A program made the position numbers and the translations under genes. Below are positions 37,414 through 51,100 of a stretch of DNA of 64,000 bases, piece by piece (the stretch's first letter is position 1; the number at the start of each line of letters is the position of its first letter). The stretch spans positions 23,261,950-23,325,949 of the forward strand of contig NC_090177.1 of NCBI RefSeq assembly GCF_024679245.1. The letters run 5' to 3'. This DNA comes from Pseudorasbora parva (lineage: Eukaryota > Chordata > Actinopteri > Cypriniformes > Gobionidae). Below the pieces are notes generated by a model, which saw only the letters and a program-made list of their open reading frames with translations, did not search any database and was not told the DNA's origin.

Positions 37414-37601
37414 GTGAGTGTAACTAGCAGCTGCTTTGACCTGGTTTTCCAGCAACCACCGGCATAAAAACAGCGGCCTTGGCCTCATTATTGGTGGAGG
37501 GGCATAGGTGAAGGAGTGGACCCTGACTGCCCTCTTTCTCTGTTATTTGCTTTGTTTTGTGACAAGAGGGGGAGTAACGTGCTAGTAAGACCACCCAGAG
37601 C
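37414..37601 (+). other. spsb1: spsb1 5'UTR part of first coding exon
   Basis: A strong polypyrimidine tract ends in CTCCCCAG at 37413, followed by 188 nt up to the start codon. A second possible acceptor, GGTTTTCCAG, ends at 37452. The presence of an acceptor implies at least one upstream non-coding exon. Confidence 0.6.
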
Positions 37602-40600
37602 ATGGGGCAGAAGGTTCCGGGAGGCATAAAGACTGTGGATATGCGGGACCCGGCGTTTCGGCCTCTCAAGCTAGAGCTGCAGGCTTTAGACTACACCAAG
37701 CCTTCCCGCCTGGATATGTTGTTAGACATGCCATCAGCCTCGCAGGATGTCCAAGTTCAGCACTCGTGGAACAACGATGACCGGTCGCTTAACATCTTTG
37801 TTAAAGAGGACAATAAACTCATATTTCACCGGCATCCTGTAGCGCAGAGTACAGATGCTATCCGGGGCCGAGTGGGATACACACGGGGACTGCATGTGTG
37901 GGAGATCAGCTGGGCCATGCGCCAGCGGGGAACCCATGCCGTTGTTGGTGTGGCGACTGGTGAAGCCCCACTGCATTCTGTAGGATACACTGCACTTGTA
38001 GGAAACAATAGCGAGTCCTGGGGCTGGGACCTGGGACGTAACAAACTCTATCATGATGGCAAGAACCAGTCCAGTAGGACATATCCAGCTTTTCTTGAGC
38101 CAGATGAGACCTTTATTGTTCCAGACTCATTTTTGGTGGTCCTGGACATGGACGAGGGGACTTTAAGTTTTATTGTCGACGGACAATATTTAGGGGTTGC
38201 TTTCAGAGGACTCAAAGGAAGGAAGCTATACCCTGTAGTGAGTGCTGTGTGGGGACACTGTGAAATCAGAATTCGGTACATCAATGGACTTGATCGTAAG
38301 TATCACCCTTTCTTGTTTGAAACCGTTATCTATTTTGCATGGCTTCTCCAATCGTCTCTTGAATAACAAGGCTGCCTCTGCTTTAAACATTTGAAAGTGG
38401 TTGGAGCTAGTGTGTCTATGGAAGGATTTGATTCTCATCCATTAATTATATGAAGCCAGCTCCCTTTACCTGATAAAGACTGACATCCTTCATTATCTCA
38501 CACACATCCTGGAAGCTAATCATTAAACTGCCCTTTTTGCTCTGGGCAATTTTTCCTTATGTACTTAATAGATTCCACTACTGCCTGAAGTACATTTAAA
38601 CAGACATTCTCCATTATTTTAAAGAAACAAAATGTAGCTTTTCCTTAACTTTTGGGCAGATTCGTTTAAATGATGTGAGGCCTATTCCTGTTTGACAGAA
38701 GTCTTCTCTGGCTTCTCAGTGGCTAAAACACTTTCTTTTTATAATATTTATATAAAATGTATATATAGTTTTGTAGAGTAAATCGGATCTTTTACACCTG
38801 GTAGTTATAGGAACTAACCTCCAAGATGGTTCCCTTACAACCAAAGTTCCCCTAGGGTCATTTTCCTAGTTGCATTCACACCGCCAGTAGAAACTCTTAA
38901 GAGATGTAAGCCTCTTTTGTTGTTGTGACTTTTATTGTGACTGCACTGAGAACGCCAGTTCTGTATTCATTAGTTTACATTCCTGTCTAATACGTTATTA
39001 GAATAATTATACAAAGAAGAAAGTAAATGATATTATAAAATAGTATATGAAAGTATTAGCATTTGTTGTGTGATTGATGTCAAATATCGCTAGCTGAGCA
39101 GAAATACATAATCACGGTTTGCTTGGTCCCCTCACAGTTGCGTTGGATTTTCATTTTAACGAAAAGGTTGAGGGGTTCACCTGTCACTGTTTTCCATGTT
39201 TGTAGAGTTTGTTTGTGGAGTAAATGTATAGGCTATAAACTGTGTGTTAACACAGCTTTTTATTTATTTTATTGGCCGGTGCTGGTGTTTCGCATTCGGA
39301 CAATTAGCATGTGCTTACATATTCTCTGGTACTTCCTATTGTGCTGGCTTAGACCCTCTGAAGTAGGAGCTAATTTAGTAGTTCCCCCAAAAGGAGTTCC
39401 TTCCTAGAATTAAAATCGTTTCCAGTTCCTGTGGTGATAACACAAAAAGCAGGTTCTACTTCCGTTAATTCTAGGAACTATGGCTGAATCTGAAATCGCC
39501 TAAACTCTCAATCACTATTCCCTACATTAGTCCACTAATACAGCTAATTGGTGTACATCGGCTGTACACTCGTTATTGCGGTGCAATGTGGGATAGAATG
39601 AGTGCACTCAATGTCCACTATGGTTTCGAAAACCAATACAATGGCTGTCCCTTCAAATAATGCCCTGCTTGAGGGTATAGGGGGAGATTTTTAGATCAGC
39701 CCATGAAAATGTTCCTCTGGTGTAAAAGAAGAACTGTTTAAGAAACTGTTCTTTTAAATTTCACATTGGCCATCATTAAAATATCATATCAGCCAACCTG
39801 TAGATCAGGAGTGTTTTCAAATTGAGTACTATAGTGTTCATGGAAAATTTGAGATGTTTTCTTCATCTAATTTTATTTTATTGACGTCATAGATTTAACA
39901 ATAATAAATTATAACCTGCTGTTTTGTTTAAACCTTTTTTTCTATTTAAAAAATAAATGTTGTTATAGCTATTTATGGCAATATTGCTCAGTAGAGAGAA
40001 TATATGCACTGTGTATTTGATGCAAATAAATTAACTGGCCTTGCAATTTTTTAACTTTGGCAACATGTCGTATATTACGCCTTAATATTTTACTTGCAGA
40101 GTAAAAAATCTTTATACATGCGTAGCTGCCTTTTTTATTTTAGGAACGGTTTGCCTTGTCATATTATAACATAATTAGATTGAAACTCCTGCTGTAGATA
40201 TCAATATTTGATCTCTGCCATTTTTTTAAATGTATTGTTTAACTCTGGTATATGGATTTATTTATAAAGGTCATGGGTTTAAAAAATTAGTCATTCATTC
40301 ATACAAATGAGAACTAGCTAGCATGAAATGTCTTCTCATTATTACTTCAAACTTTAAGTTTTATTTATATAGCACCTTTCCAGAGCTCAAGGACACTTTA
40401 CAATAAACAAACAACAATAAAGCCAATTGACAAACAGAGTAGACAGAACAACAGTAGGCAATTGAGAGTGCAAGTACAAAAATTGAGAAATCGGAGTGAG
40501 AGAAAAAAAAACAAAAAAAATTCTAAGACCTATAACATTCAGAAAAGAGGTGTGTTTTGAGCATGGATTTGAATTCAGAGATCGTGGCAACAAAACGGAG

Positions 40601-43286
40601 TGATTGGGGTAGAGAGTTCCATAATTTGGGTGCTATTACACTGAATGATCTGCCCCCCATTGAAGCAAGGCGATGCCGAGGGACAACGAGAGTTGGAATC
40701 AGCAGATCATAGAGAGCGAGTAGGGTTGAAGGGGAGAAGCAAGTTACAGAGGTAAGGGGGAGCAAGGCTGTGCAGAGACTTAAAAGTGAGAAGAAGAATT
40801 TTGAATTTAATATGGTAAGACACAGGACGCCAGTGAAGATCATGCAGAATTGGGGAAATATGAGCAGAGCGTTTGGTGTGGGTGAGTAGTCTGGCAGCAG
40901 AGTTCTGAATATATTGTAATTTGGAAATGGAGCTAGCTGGTAGGCCAATGAAAAGTGCATTGCAGTAATCAAGACGTGATGTGACAAACGTATGGATGAG
41001 TGTTTCAGCATCAGAGATACTGATAAAGGGACAGAGCTGAGCGATGCGACGTAGATGAAAGAAAGCTAATTTAGTGACGGAATTAATCTGAGAGTGGAAA
41101 GATGAAGAATCAAAAATTACACCAAGATTTTTAACAGTAGTAGATGGTTTGATAAGAGTGCCAGCAGTCTCACAGGTGAAGTTGGTAGGAATTTTATTAG
41201 TGAGTGATGAAGGTCCAGTGAAAATGATCTCAGTTTTGTCCATGTTGAGTTTTAGAAAATTTGAATGAAGACAATCTTTTATTTCATGTACACAAGCAGA
41301 GATTTTGTCAGTTGTGAATGATAAAGTGGATGTACAGGTAGTGTATAATTGAATGTCGTCAGCGTAAAAATGATATGACGGCGTAGAATCTCACCAAGAG
41401 GTATTATATAGATTATAAATAATAATGGCCCAAGAACGGATCCCTGAGGGACACCTTGCTTCAGGGGGACAGTGGGTGAGCGGAAATTCTGAATATTTGG
41501 ATATCAATATTTGATCTCTGCCATTTTTTTAAATGCATTGTTTAACTCTGGTATATGGATTTATTTATAAAGGTCATGGGTTTAAAAAAATTAGTCATTC
41601 ATTCATACAAATGAGAACTAGCTAGCATGAAATGTCTTCTCATTATTACTTCAAACTTTGGCTGTTTTGCCTGTAGTTTCTTTGAATCTGACTCATTTCC
41701 TCAATCCATCATGCTGTAATGAGTCAGTTTTGGAGGGCATTCTTGTGACGTTATCATTCTGTGGTAATATAATGAAAGGATGCAGGTGAGGGCCAGACTT
41801 ACTCATGTCTGGGCTTCTTGGGACAGCTGTAACCCACCTTACTCTGTGGAAACTAATGATGCCCTTTCCAATGGAAAAATGTTTTATCACCTTGATGTTT
41901 TGCATGCAATCAGTTGATGGAATGACTCTTAAATGCCTTTCCTGAGTGAGCCATGTGTAGCAACATTTATTAAATGCCAGATTTTGGGAAGTGTTGTCGC
42001 TGCTGCCTTATTGCATCAGTTCAGGACACAGGTGTTCCCATTTTTAGAGAATTTCCCTCCCGTCTCTGTGTGAGAAGAGTAGCCAGAGTATTACTCAGCC
42101 TCTGACTCCAAGGCCTTGGCTTCCTTTTGTATCTGTCTTGTCAGTGACTTTAATGCATTCCTCGTCATGCTTGTGGTCAACAGAGGTATAATTGCACTGT
42201 TATTTATCTCTTACATCACTCTGTTTGGTTTCCCCAGTGTCTCGTTCGCAAAAGTGTGCGTTTTATGCAAGTAATCTCAACATCCGTGCAGGTGGTGCTG
42301 TGTGTGAAACATTCTAAAATCCAAAGTACTTGGATTTGTTATATGGCTGGACTAAAGGGGACCAGTGGGAAAACTTGTAATACTTTAAGCCAGGTGCACA
42401 GTGTATTTGTAATTTTTTTTTGCCACAATTTCTTCTTTCTGTAATTGTAAAAGAGTTAAATCTTTATTAGCTCAGCATCAGCTTATTAATTGCTTTTGTG
42501 AGCTAAGATTCATGAATAATCATACATGCATGAATATTTCTTCAACTTGTAGCCATGCAGCCTAGACTTTTAGAAAACAAAATCTAACACGTCCATCTTT
42601 AAACTAGTCTATGAATTGTGCATGCATCTCCAGATTTTTATATTTATATTATATGAACTGTAGAAAGCCATAAATTCTCACTTTAAGGTAATTTTCACCA
42701 CATATCAAACAATGTATTGTTTGAGGGCCTATCAAAATTAGCAATATAAATGCCTAATGTTACTCTTTAAATGTTACTTTTTAATTGATGATAAATCCAT
42801 TTCTGAGAAAAGTGCCCACGCTTGAAGAAACGCCTAAATATGCAACAAAATCTTGGTATTCTTTAATTATCACATTACCACGCTCTCTACTAAGAATAAG
42901 CATGTTCGCTCCTCATACGCCTAGCCACAACAGACTCATGGCACTCCTAACATTTGTTAACAAGGTTTTGGGTTTGTGCTATACCATGTTTATTTATGTA
43001 AATGAGGATGTCAGAACATAAAACAGCTTGCCTGACACTCAACCCCATCAAAGTCTTACTGGGAAGGGCAGGCTACATCCAGATTTACAAGTTTACAAAG
43101 TATTTGTGGGTGATTGTTGCTAATTAATTTCTCTCTCTCTCTCCGTTTCTCCCTGTAGCTGAACCTCTGCCATTAATGGACCTCTGTAGGCGCTCTGTAC
43201 GGGTCGCGTTGGGGAGAGAACGACTGAGTGAAATCCATGGACTGCCCTTACCTGCCTCCCTTAAAAACTACTTGCTCTACCAATGA
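37602..43286 (+). CDS. spsb1: SPRY domain and SOCS box protein 1
   Basis: Coding sequence is 37602-38295 joined to 43159-43286, giving 273 aa, the usual SPSB1 length. SPSB1 is the substrate receptor of a cytosolic Elongin B/C-Cullin 5-Rbx2 ubiquitin ligase. Its SPRY domain binds short (D/E)(I/L)NNN motifs in targets such as inducible NO synthase and Par-4. The N-terminus [17 protein letters not shown] distinguishes SPSB1 from SPSB4. The SPRY/B30.2 domain spans about residues 33-231. Pocket residues expected from the family are present: R77, P79, A81, G110, Y129 and the VWG at 216-218. The SOCS box is 232-273, with a BC-box around LPLMDLC (235-241) and a Cul5 box LPLP (260-263). The donor is GATC/GTAAGT and the acceptor CCCTGTAG/CT; the split codon (C+CT) encodes Pro232. 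The intron sits exactly between the two domains. No damage is seen. The start is supported by the conserved MGQK. Confidence 0.97.
40197..40355. repeat. Left copy of LINE-flanking direct repeat
   Basis: 159 bp starting GATATCAATATTTGATCTCT and ending TACTTCAAACTTT. It matches 41500-41659 with one substitution (TGTATTG versus TGCATTG) and one extra A in an A run. Confidence 0.95.
40356..41499 (-). pseudogene. 5'-truncated L2-like LINE, reverse transcriptase C-terminus
   Basis: Non-LTR retrotransposon in the minus orientation within the spsb1 intron. From its 5' side: [11 protein letters not shown], then the RT block [14 protein letters not shown] (41411-41460), a +1 frameshift, then the catalytic box FYADDIQLY (about 41350-41370). 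Next come [27 protein letters not shown], and after another frameshift near 40760 the C-terminal signature [15 protein letters not shown]. The frame stops at 40523. The 3' tail reads GTCCTTGAGCTCTGGAAAGG then TGCTATATAAATAAAACTT. This order is typical of the L2 group of the CR1/L2 assemblage. No endonuclease domain is present, so the copy is 5'-truncated and dead. Confidence 0.93.
41500..41659. repeat. Right copy of LINE-flanking direct repeat
   Basis: 160 bp, nearly identical to 40197-40355; the pair directly abuts both ends of the LINE, as a target-site duplication would. Confidence 0.95.
41660..43100. other. Remainder of spsb1 intron, nothing recognised
   Basis: No repeat or exon that I can name. 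Confidence 0.5.
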
Positions 43287-44760
43287 TGATAATAGTGCCT
43301 TTTACAACCAGTCAAGGCATAGCAACCGCCTCCGTTTCTCTCTGGGATTAATCATCTGTCTGGCAACTCAAGCCTGTTTCATTACATCTTTATTTTGGTT
43401 TCGGTGCCATTCTCGGTCACTGGGTATGGTATCAAATATATTTTTACAAATCAGACCAAGGGTGTCTCATGCTTGATGCTTTCAGGATCAAGTGTGGCGT
43501 CATCTCGTTTTCGTTCGTATACTGGAAATCCATCTGAATACTTTCGCCGGAAACCTGTGGCAGATATGAAAACAAGAACCGTCCTCTCTAATCATGGCTT
43601 GGTGAAACTTCAGCTGTTTGTCAAGGCGTTTTTCTTTTATAATTGTTTTTTACGCCATTCTTGTTTTCTTTCTTTCTTCTTCTTTTTTTTTTTTTTACAA
43701 TGAGATGTTGGCAACTTTCTTGTATCCTGTCATTAATTTGAGGGTCCACATAGTGACTTTTCAGGCAATGCAAAATACATTTACCTTCTCAAGACCTTTA
43801 GGCCTAACAACCAGCAAGTTTGTATGTTGATATTGACATTTTTATATGTTTTTCAATTGCCCTTACCCTTGCGGTCAGTGTAATAAAGTAGCTGAGTCAA
43901 CTTCCGATCTGTGGCCAGCAAGTTGATGACACACTCAAGGGAAGGCAATGTCTTCTCCTGCTCTTGGCAGGTTAAAAATAGCCTGGTTTTAGCTGTAAGT
44001 CTGACCGTCTGGCCTGGAAAAAGTCGTTGACGTCTGTCTGTGAGGGAGGGGAGGAGAGTTGAGAGACTAGCTTTCATGGAAACATCCACAGCTAGCATGT
44101 TATGCTAGCTTTTTTTTTTTAGTCCCTCAAAGTCCCTCACCTCTCTTAACACTGCAATATCTGAAGTGCCTGGCTCATGATACTGGTATATTAAGAGAAA
44201 GCCATGATTTAAAGTCCTTTTTATATTAAATTTAAAGATAGCATCACTGTGAAACTATGTAGCATACATTAATCAATAAGCGGTTATATAGCTTGCTTCC
44301 TGTAATGGCCCCTAAAACCTGTGAACACCCATCCCACAATTACGGTTTGCAAGTTTTATTCTTGAGGAGTGTTTGTTTTTAACCTGTTGATGATTTGAGA
44401 AAAGCAGGGATTAAATCATGACACTGCTGTGTGGTGCCTTGTCTATGACTTGATGTTAAAAGCGGCACGCAGGCAAATGTTGATGTTTCTTTGCTCTGTT
44501 ATTTTAAAGTCGATGCAGAGAAGGTAAGATTGCCAATTATTGTCATTTTGTTTTCCAGATGTTTTTTTCCCCTCATTCTAGTCTTTTAGATGTGTAAGTG
44601 TAGTTCATGTTTGGCAGACATTTTGCTAAGCATGAGGGGGATAGTTTGGTTCCCTGTTTTTAAACCCGTTCTGCCTGCAGACCACCATTCTCTTTGTATT
44701 CAGTGATGTAGATAATATTGGTAACTATCTAATAAAGTTTATTATTGACATCTGTTTTCT
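43287..44760 (+). other. spsb1: spsb1 3'UTR (predicted extent)
   Basis: Begins after the TGA at 43284-43286. The best poly(A) signal is AATAAA at 44731-44736, followed by a T/GT-rich stretch (TTTGTGGTTTATGC). The extent is inference. It contains a small hairpin with a T run at 44090-44120. Confidence 0.6.
44731..44736 (+). terminator. Poly(A) signal candidate for spsb1
   Basis: Canonical AATAAA with a downstream GT-rich element about 25 bases later. Confidence 0.55.
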
Positions 44761-44802
44761 TTGTGGTTTATGCTTTTATACCCCATGAAATTGGTTTGTT
44801 CA

Positions 44803-44860
44803 TTAGTTAAAGGGATTATTTACCCAAAAGTGAAAATTAACCATTAATTTGTTTCTATTG
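44803..44860 (+). repeat. MITE terminus fragment
   Basis: GTTAAAGGGATTATTTACCC followed by AAAAGTGAAAATTAACC resembles the left end of the AAAGGGATAGTTCACCC family seen at 588-821. Confidence 0.55.
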
Positions 44861-45179
44861 GTTGCTTTATAATTTGTAACCTTTTTTCGGTTTCATATTT
44901 AAATGTGTGGTTTGGGTGGGATGTATTGAATTTTTTTAATTTAAAATTCGCATTTAGATTTTACGGCTATAAATCATGATTTAATTGGGTTATCGTTAGG
45001 GTGAAACGTTTGCCTTTTAGAGCATTTGATTGGATTAAAATCTGTGCAGTGCAGGATGACTCGATTGACTTTTCAGAAGTGAAAGAATATATATTTAAAT
45101 GTTTTAAGGATAAAACTAGATTTTGCTTTCTTTTAGCATGGTATACAATGGATAACATTTCACACAATCAGTTGTCTTG

Positions 45180-45205
45180 ATTTTTTTTTTTTTTTTTTTT
45201 TTTTG
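45180..45205. repeat. Poly(T) run
   Basis: About 24 consecutive T bases after TTGAT. Confidence 0.9.
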
Positions 45206-45845
45206 TATGCACTTAAACATCAGAGGCTGGCTGAAATTGATTTCAATCACAGTCACAATACAAACAAGCTATGTCTTTTATCCCTCTGCTTGAAAGAGCT
45301 TTTCTTCAGTAACTCATTTTGTTACTGTAACTGTTTTATTAATTTCCCCCAATATAAACACTGGAAAGTTTAGACATGACTAAAGAAAGAAGGGAAGTAA
45401 AATCTGTTTGACGCAAACAGCATCTCTTTTAGGTTAGAGATCTTCAGAGTCAAACCCAAGGTAATTTGAGATGCTGTGTGTAATGGAGTATAGATTTTCA
45501 TATCAACGTTCCCACCGTCATTCCGACTTCTCGGTTTCTATGGCAATGTGTTTGCATACACAGAGCGCTGGAGCTTCAGTGTGAGGTCACTCATCTCAAG
45601 TATGCAGCTTGGCTGGAACAGTCTGCTGTTTGGGTGTCTGGAACGGCACATTCCTGCCTGTAATATTTTCAAAATGGTGAAGGCTGGGAGTTTCTGTGTA
45701 TACTTTTTATGAGAGAAATGGATCCAATTTGGCTTATAACAGTAGAAATGTGTTATTGGTGGAGAAACTGTTGCAAGTTCAGGAGGTTCAATGGACTTAG
45801 CTGTGATGAACTGAAGTCATGTTTCAAAGAATGTCAACGCAAATA

Positions 45846-46310
45846 CTCACCTAAAGGATTATTAGGAACCCCATACTAATACTGTGTTTAATACTGAACC
45901 CCTTTTGCCTTCAGAACTGCCTTAATTCTACGTGGCATTGATTCAACAAGGTGCTGAAAGCATTCTTTAGAAATGTTGGCCCGTATTGATAGGATAGCAT
46001 CTTGCAGTTGATGGAGATTTGTGGGATGCACATCCAGGGCACGAAGCTCCCTAGTACAGTGAACTCATTGTCATGTTCAAGAAACCAATTTGAAATGATT
46101 ATTCTGCTGGAAGTAGCCATCAGAGGATGGATTCATGGTGGTCATAAAGGGATGGACATGGTCAGAAACAATGCTCAGGTTGGCCATGGTATTTAAACGA
46201 TGCCCAATTGGCACTAAGGGGCCTAAAGTGTGCCAAGAAAACATTCCCCATTACACCACCACCACCAGCCTGCACAGTGGTAACAAGGCATGATGGATCC
46301 ATGTTCTCCA
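45846..46310 (-). pseudogene. Tc1/mariner transposase relic (3' part)
   Basis: The left end reads CTCACCTAAAGGATTATTAG, the inverted terminal repeat of a common fish Tc1-like family. On the minus strand the readable transposase pieces, N- to C-terminal, are MDPSCLVTTVQAGGGGVM, GHRLNT-like text, then IISNWFLEHDNEFTVL and a downstream CMLSYQYGPTFLKNAFSTLL-like part in shifted frames. Two deletions remove the segments between these, including most of the catalytic core and the DPxxE region. The N-terminal half and right terminal repeat are missing. Confidence 0.88.
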
Positions 46311-46907
46311 TCCATGTTATCAAACAGCTAATAATGTGTGAATGTGACACAAACCATGTTCCTTTTTGCCATTCCAGGCTGCCTTCTAATAATCAATATC
46401 TTTAGAACTGGTTTAAGCAACTTTGAATGCTAGAAAGGTGTATTTCATCATAACATGATAATATACATAATTCACCCACACTATATTGCTAAATATACCA
46501 GATTTTTCATATAAACCGAAACATATACCTGACTTCTCTTGAGACTCCTTTGCTTCAGAGTGGTCATAGTTAATGATATGCTAAAGCCAGCCCGCACATT
46601 GACGTGATTGGTTACAAGGTAGTTTTTGAGGTCAGAAACACTGGCAATTGATGTTGACATGAACTTCACATGGTTTGTCTTAAAGCATAATAAAAACACC
46701 ACAGACATGAGCAACATTACAAAGTTGATTTTCCAGACAGGATCTTTAAAACTAAAAATGAGTATACTAATAGTATGCCCATGTTTCTCTTTATTAACGA
46801 CGTTACTGTTGGAAACATTTAGAAGCACTAGTGATGCCAGCAGTGCTGTAGCAGTGTAGGTTGCATGTCATATCAGATAGTTAAATCTCAGTGATCTTTT
46901 CATCCAG

Positions 46908-46972
46908 AAGGCGACCAGTGGGACGCCAACAGGACCGAATAGATCATTCCAGCCGGGTGATGCCGTTGTTGG
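46908..46972 (+). other. Exon-like block of unknown gene
   Basis: An acceptor (TCTTTTCATCCAG) and donor (GG/GTATGT) bracket 65 nt with two open frames. One (RRPVGRQQDRIDHSSRVMPL) joins in phase to the block at 49402. The protein is not recognised. Could be a lncRNA exon or chance. Confidence 0.22.
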
Positions 46973-49153
<2,181 letters not shown>

Positions 49154-49401
49154 TTTTTAATATATAACTTTATTTTTTATAACTTTTTTTAAAATAAATC
49201 CTTTTGCCTCATGTTATTGATTCTTTGTAAAAATGACTGATTCGGTGTCATATCTGAAACATCCTGAGAATATGACAGCCAGCCTGCAGTCAGAATTGCT
49301 TTGTGTTTCTGATACATAATATGGCTAGGACAGAGATTCACTCTATTTGTCTGTGCCAAAGAATGTCTCTCTTCTCTCTTTTTCTCTCTCTTGTCTTTCA
49401 G

Positions 49402-49460
49402 GCACGCCATCCATGTCCCCAACAGCTGCCAAGTCCGTCATGGCTGCTGCCAGTGCCTGA
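49402..49460 (+). other. Exon-like block with stop codon, unknown gene
   Basis: A long CT tract (49364-49399) ends TTTCAG, an excellent acceptor. The frame that is in phase with 46908-46972 reads GTPSMSPTAAKSVMAAASA and stops at 49458-49460. An alternative frame runs on to a TAG near 49507. I do not recognise it. It may be the last exon of a gene or of a non-coding transcript. Confidence 0.25.
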
Positions 49461-49936
49461 TGCTTCATAGTGGAAAGAGTAGTCATGGAGGCTGGGAAGG
49501 GTTTTAGATTCAAGCTGCTCTCTTGGCACACTTGAATTGAGCACCATGCCAATGCATCTCACAGGGCCTTTACCTCCTAAACAGGGATACCCCTTTAAGA
49601 GCCTGGGCCCCCAAAACAACTCCATCTACTCTCCCTGTGCCAGGCAAAAGGATTCATCCAATGTCTTTATATGTTGCTCATATAAATGCAACCTTGCTGC
49701 ACCAGTCCCCAGCGTTGAAATTGATAGTAGTAAAAAAATTAAAGCATCTAATTCCTGATGATGTGAGATTTAAAATGTGTTATTTGTTCTGATAGATTCA
49801 GTATACGTGTAGCTTTGTACCCTCAGCAATTATATCAGGAATGAAGCAAATGCAGGATACTATAAAACCTTATACACCGTAAGGATTTATGATCAGCAGT
49901 GTGAAGTCAGACGAGAAGAGATGTATACTAGCAAAG

Positions 49937-49957
49937 TTAAAGTTGTCATGAACTGGC

Positions 49958-49989
<32 letters not shown>

Positions 49990-51100
49990 CTGTTGTCTGA
50001 GGTCAACTAATGATGTTTGTATTGTTATTACATTAATAAAACATCACAACCAATAAGTAATAGGCTATTTTCTACACTGGTTTTGAGGCTCTCTCCTGAA
50101 CGCTGGGTTTAGATGGGTGTGCCGCACTGGAGACTTGGAAGTAAACGCCCACGGCTAGGATTGGATAAGATTTGCATATTTAATTATCTTAAGCTCTCCT
50201 GTCAGTTCACGAGAGAGAGGAGAGATTGAGGGAGAAGCGGCAACCAAAATGATTATCTCTATCACAGGGCCCGTAAACTTCTTCATTAAACAAACAAACA
50301 CAATGATTTATTTCTCATCGACCCGCGATTGATTGGACTATTATATTGCACATAGCCCGCAAGATCGGACCATATAAGCGCGAACGTATCGCCCTTCAGA
50401 TGTCAACTTGAGAGAGAGAATAGCAGAACAAGAACGGAATGATGAGATTCATCGACCTGCCGGGCTTTGCGAGCCCTGGCCCATACGTGTCCAGCGTGCT
50501 AAAGTTATGTTCTGTTAGACACGTACACATAAGCAAAATGATCTATAACAATGCAATACTATCACATATAAAAACATGTTTTACTCACATAAGTGTGTTG
50601 CACCATTCCTGTCGGATCCAAATCCAGCATCGACCAGAGATTTGTTTACAAACGATCCCGCAGTGAACTGAAGTGAACACCACTGTCTTCCCCACGTAAG
50701 TTTGAACTTCATTAAAAATAAATGAAGTATCACACATTCCTAATATTAAGATCTAAAGGAAGCTTATGCAGCGACTGTGTTCTTCCACCACCAGGAATAG
50801 CGCAATATCTTAATCTTCCTCGGCATGTTTATTGTTGTTGACCAGCTAGCACGAGCCCTCCATGAGTCGGTGGGCGAGGCTACTGAACTACACGTGCTGT
50901 AGAGGCGGTGCTTCGTCGAGCACTGACGTCAGTATGAAGCACAGGACCGTTTGCTGAGCCTGGTGTCTATAAAAGCTTTTCTGTGACTAACAAGGAAGAT
51001 TTCAGCTCTGAAACTTACAGGATATTCTTATATTACCGTGACCTTTTATACATCAAAAGCTCAAGGGAAAGTTGATTTCTCAATTCATCACCCTTTTAAG
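49937..51100. mobile_element. Non-autonomous DNA transposon
   Basis: Imperfect inverted ends: TTAAAGTTGTCATGAACTGG on the left and, reversed, CTTAAAAGGGTGATGAATTG on the right. The interior contains blocks I recognise as a dispersed cyprinid repeat (CCCACGGCTAGGATTGGATA, CTCATCGACCCGCGATTGAT, GGATCCAAATCCAGCATCG). An (AT)n run sits at 49962-49989. No transposase. An internal TATAAAAG is near 50970, of unknown use. Confidence 0.65.

Larger units (their letters stand above)
38296..43158 (+). other. spsb1: spsb1 intron between SPRY and SOCS exons
   Basis: Phase-1 GT-AG intron with donor GTAAGTATC. Its 3' end is CT-rich (CTCTCTCTCTCTCCGTTTCT) and ends CCCTGTAG. It contains a LINE insertion with long target duplications. 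A less certain repeat block at about 38800-39480 has GGAACTAACC and GGAACTATGG segments. If retained, the frame would add 23 codons after Asp231 and stop at 38364-38366, removing the SOCS box. Confidence 0.9.

Noticed and set aside
37734..38284. Several antisense frames opposite spsb1 exon 1
   Set aside because: They overlap a conserved coding exon on the other strand and have no motif of their own.
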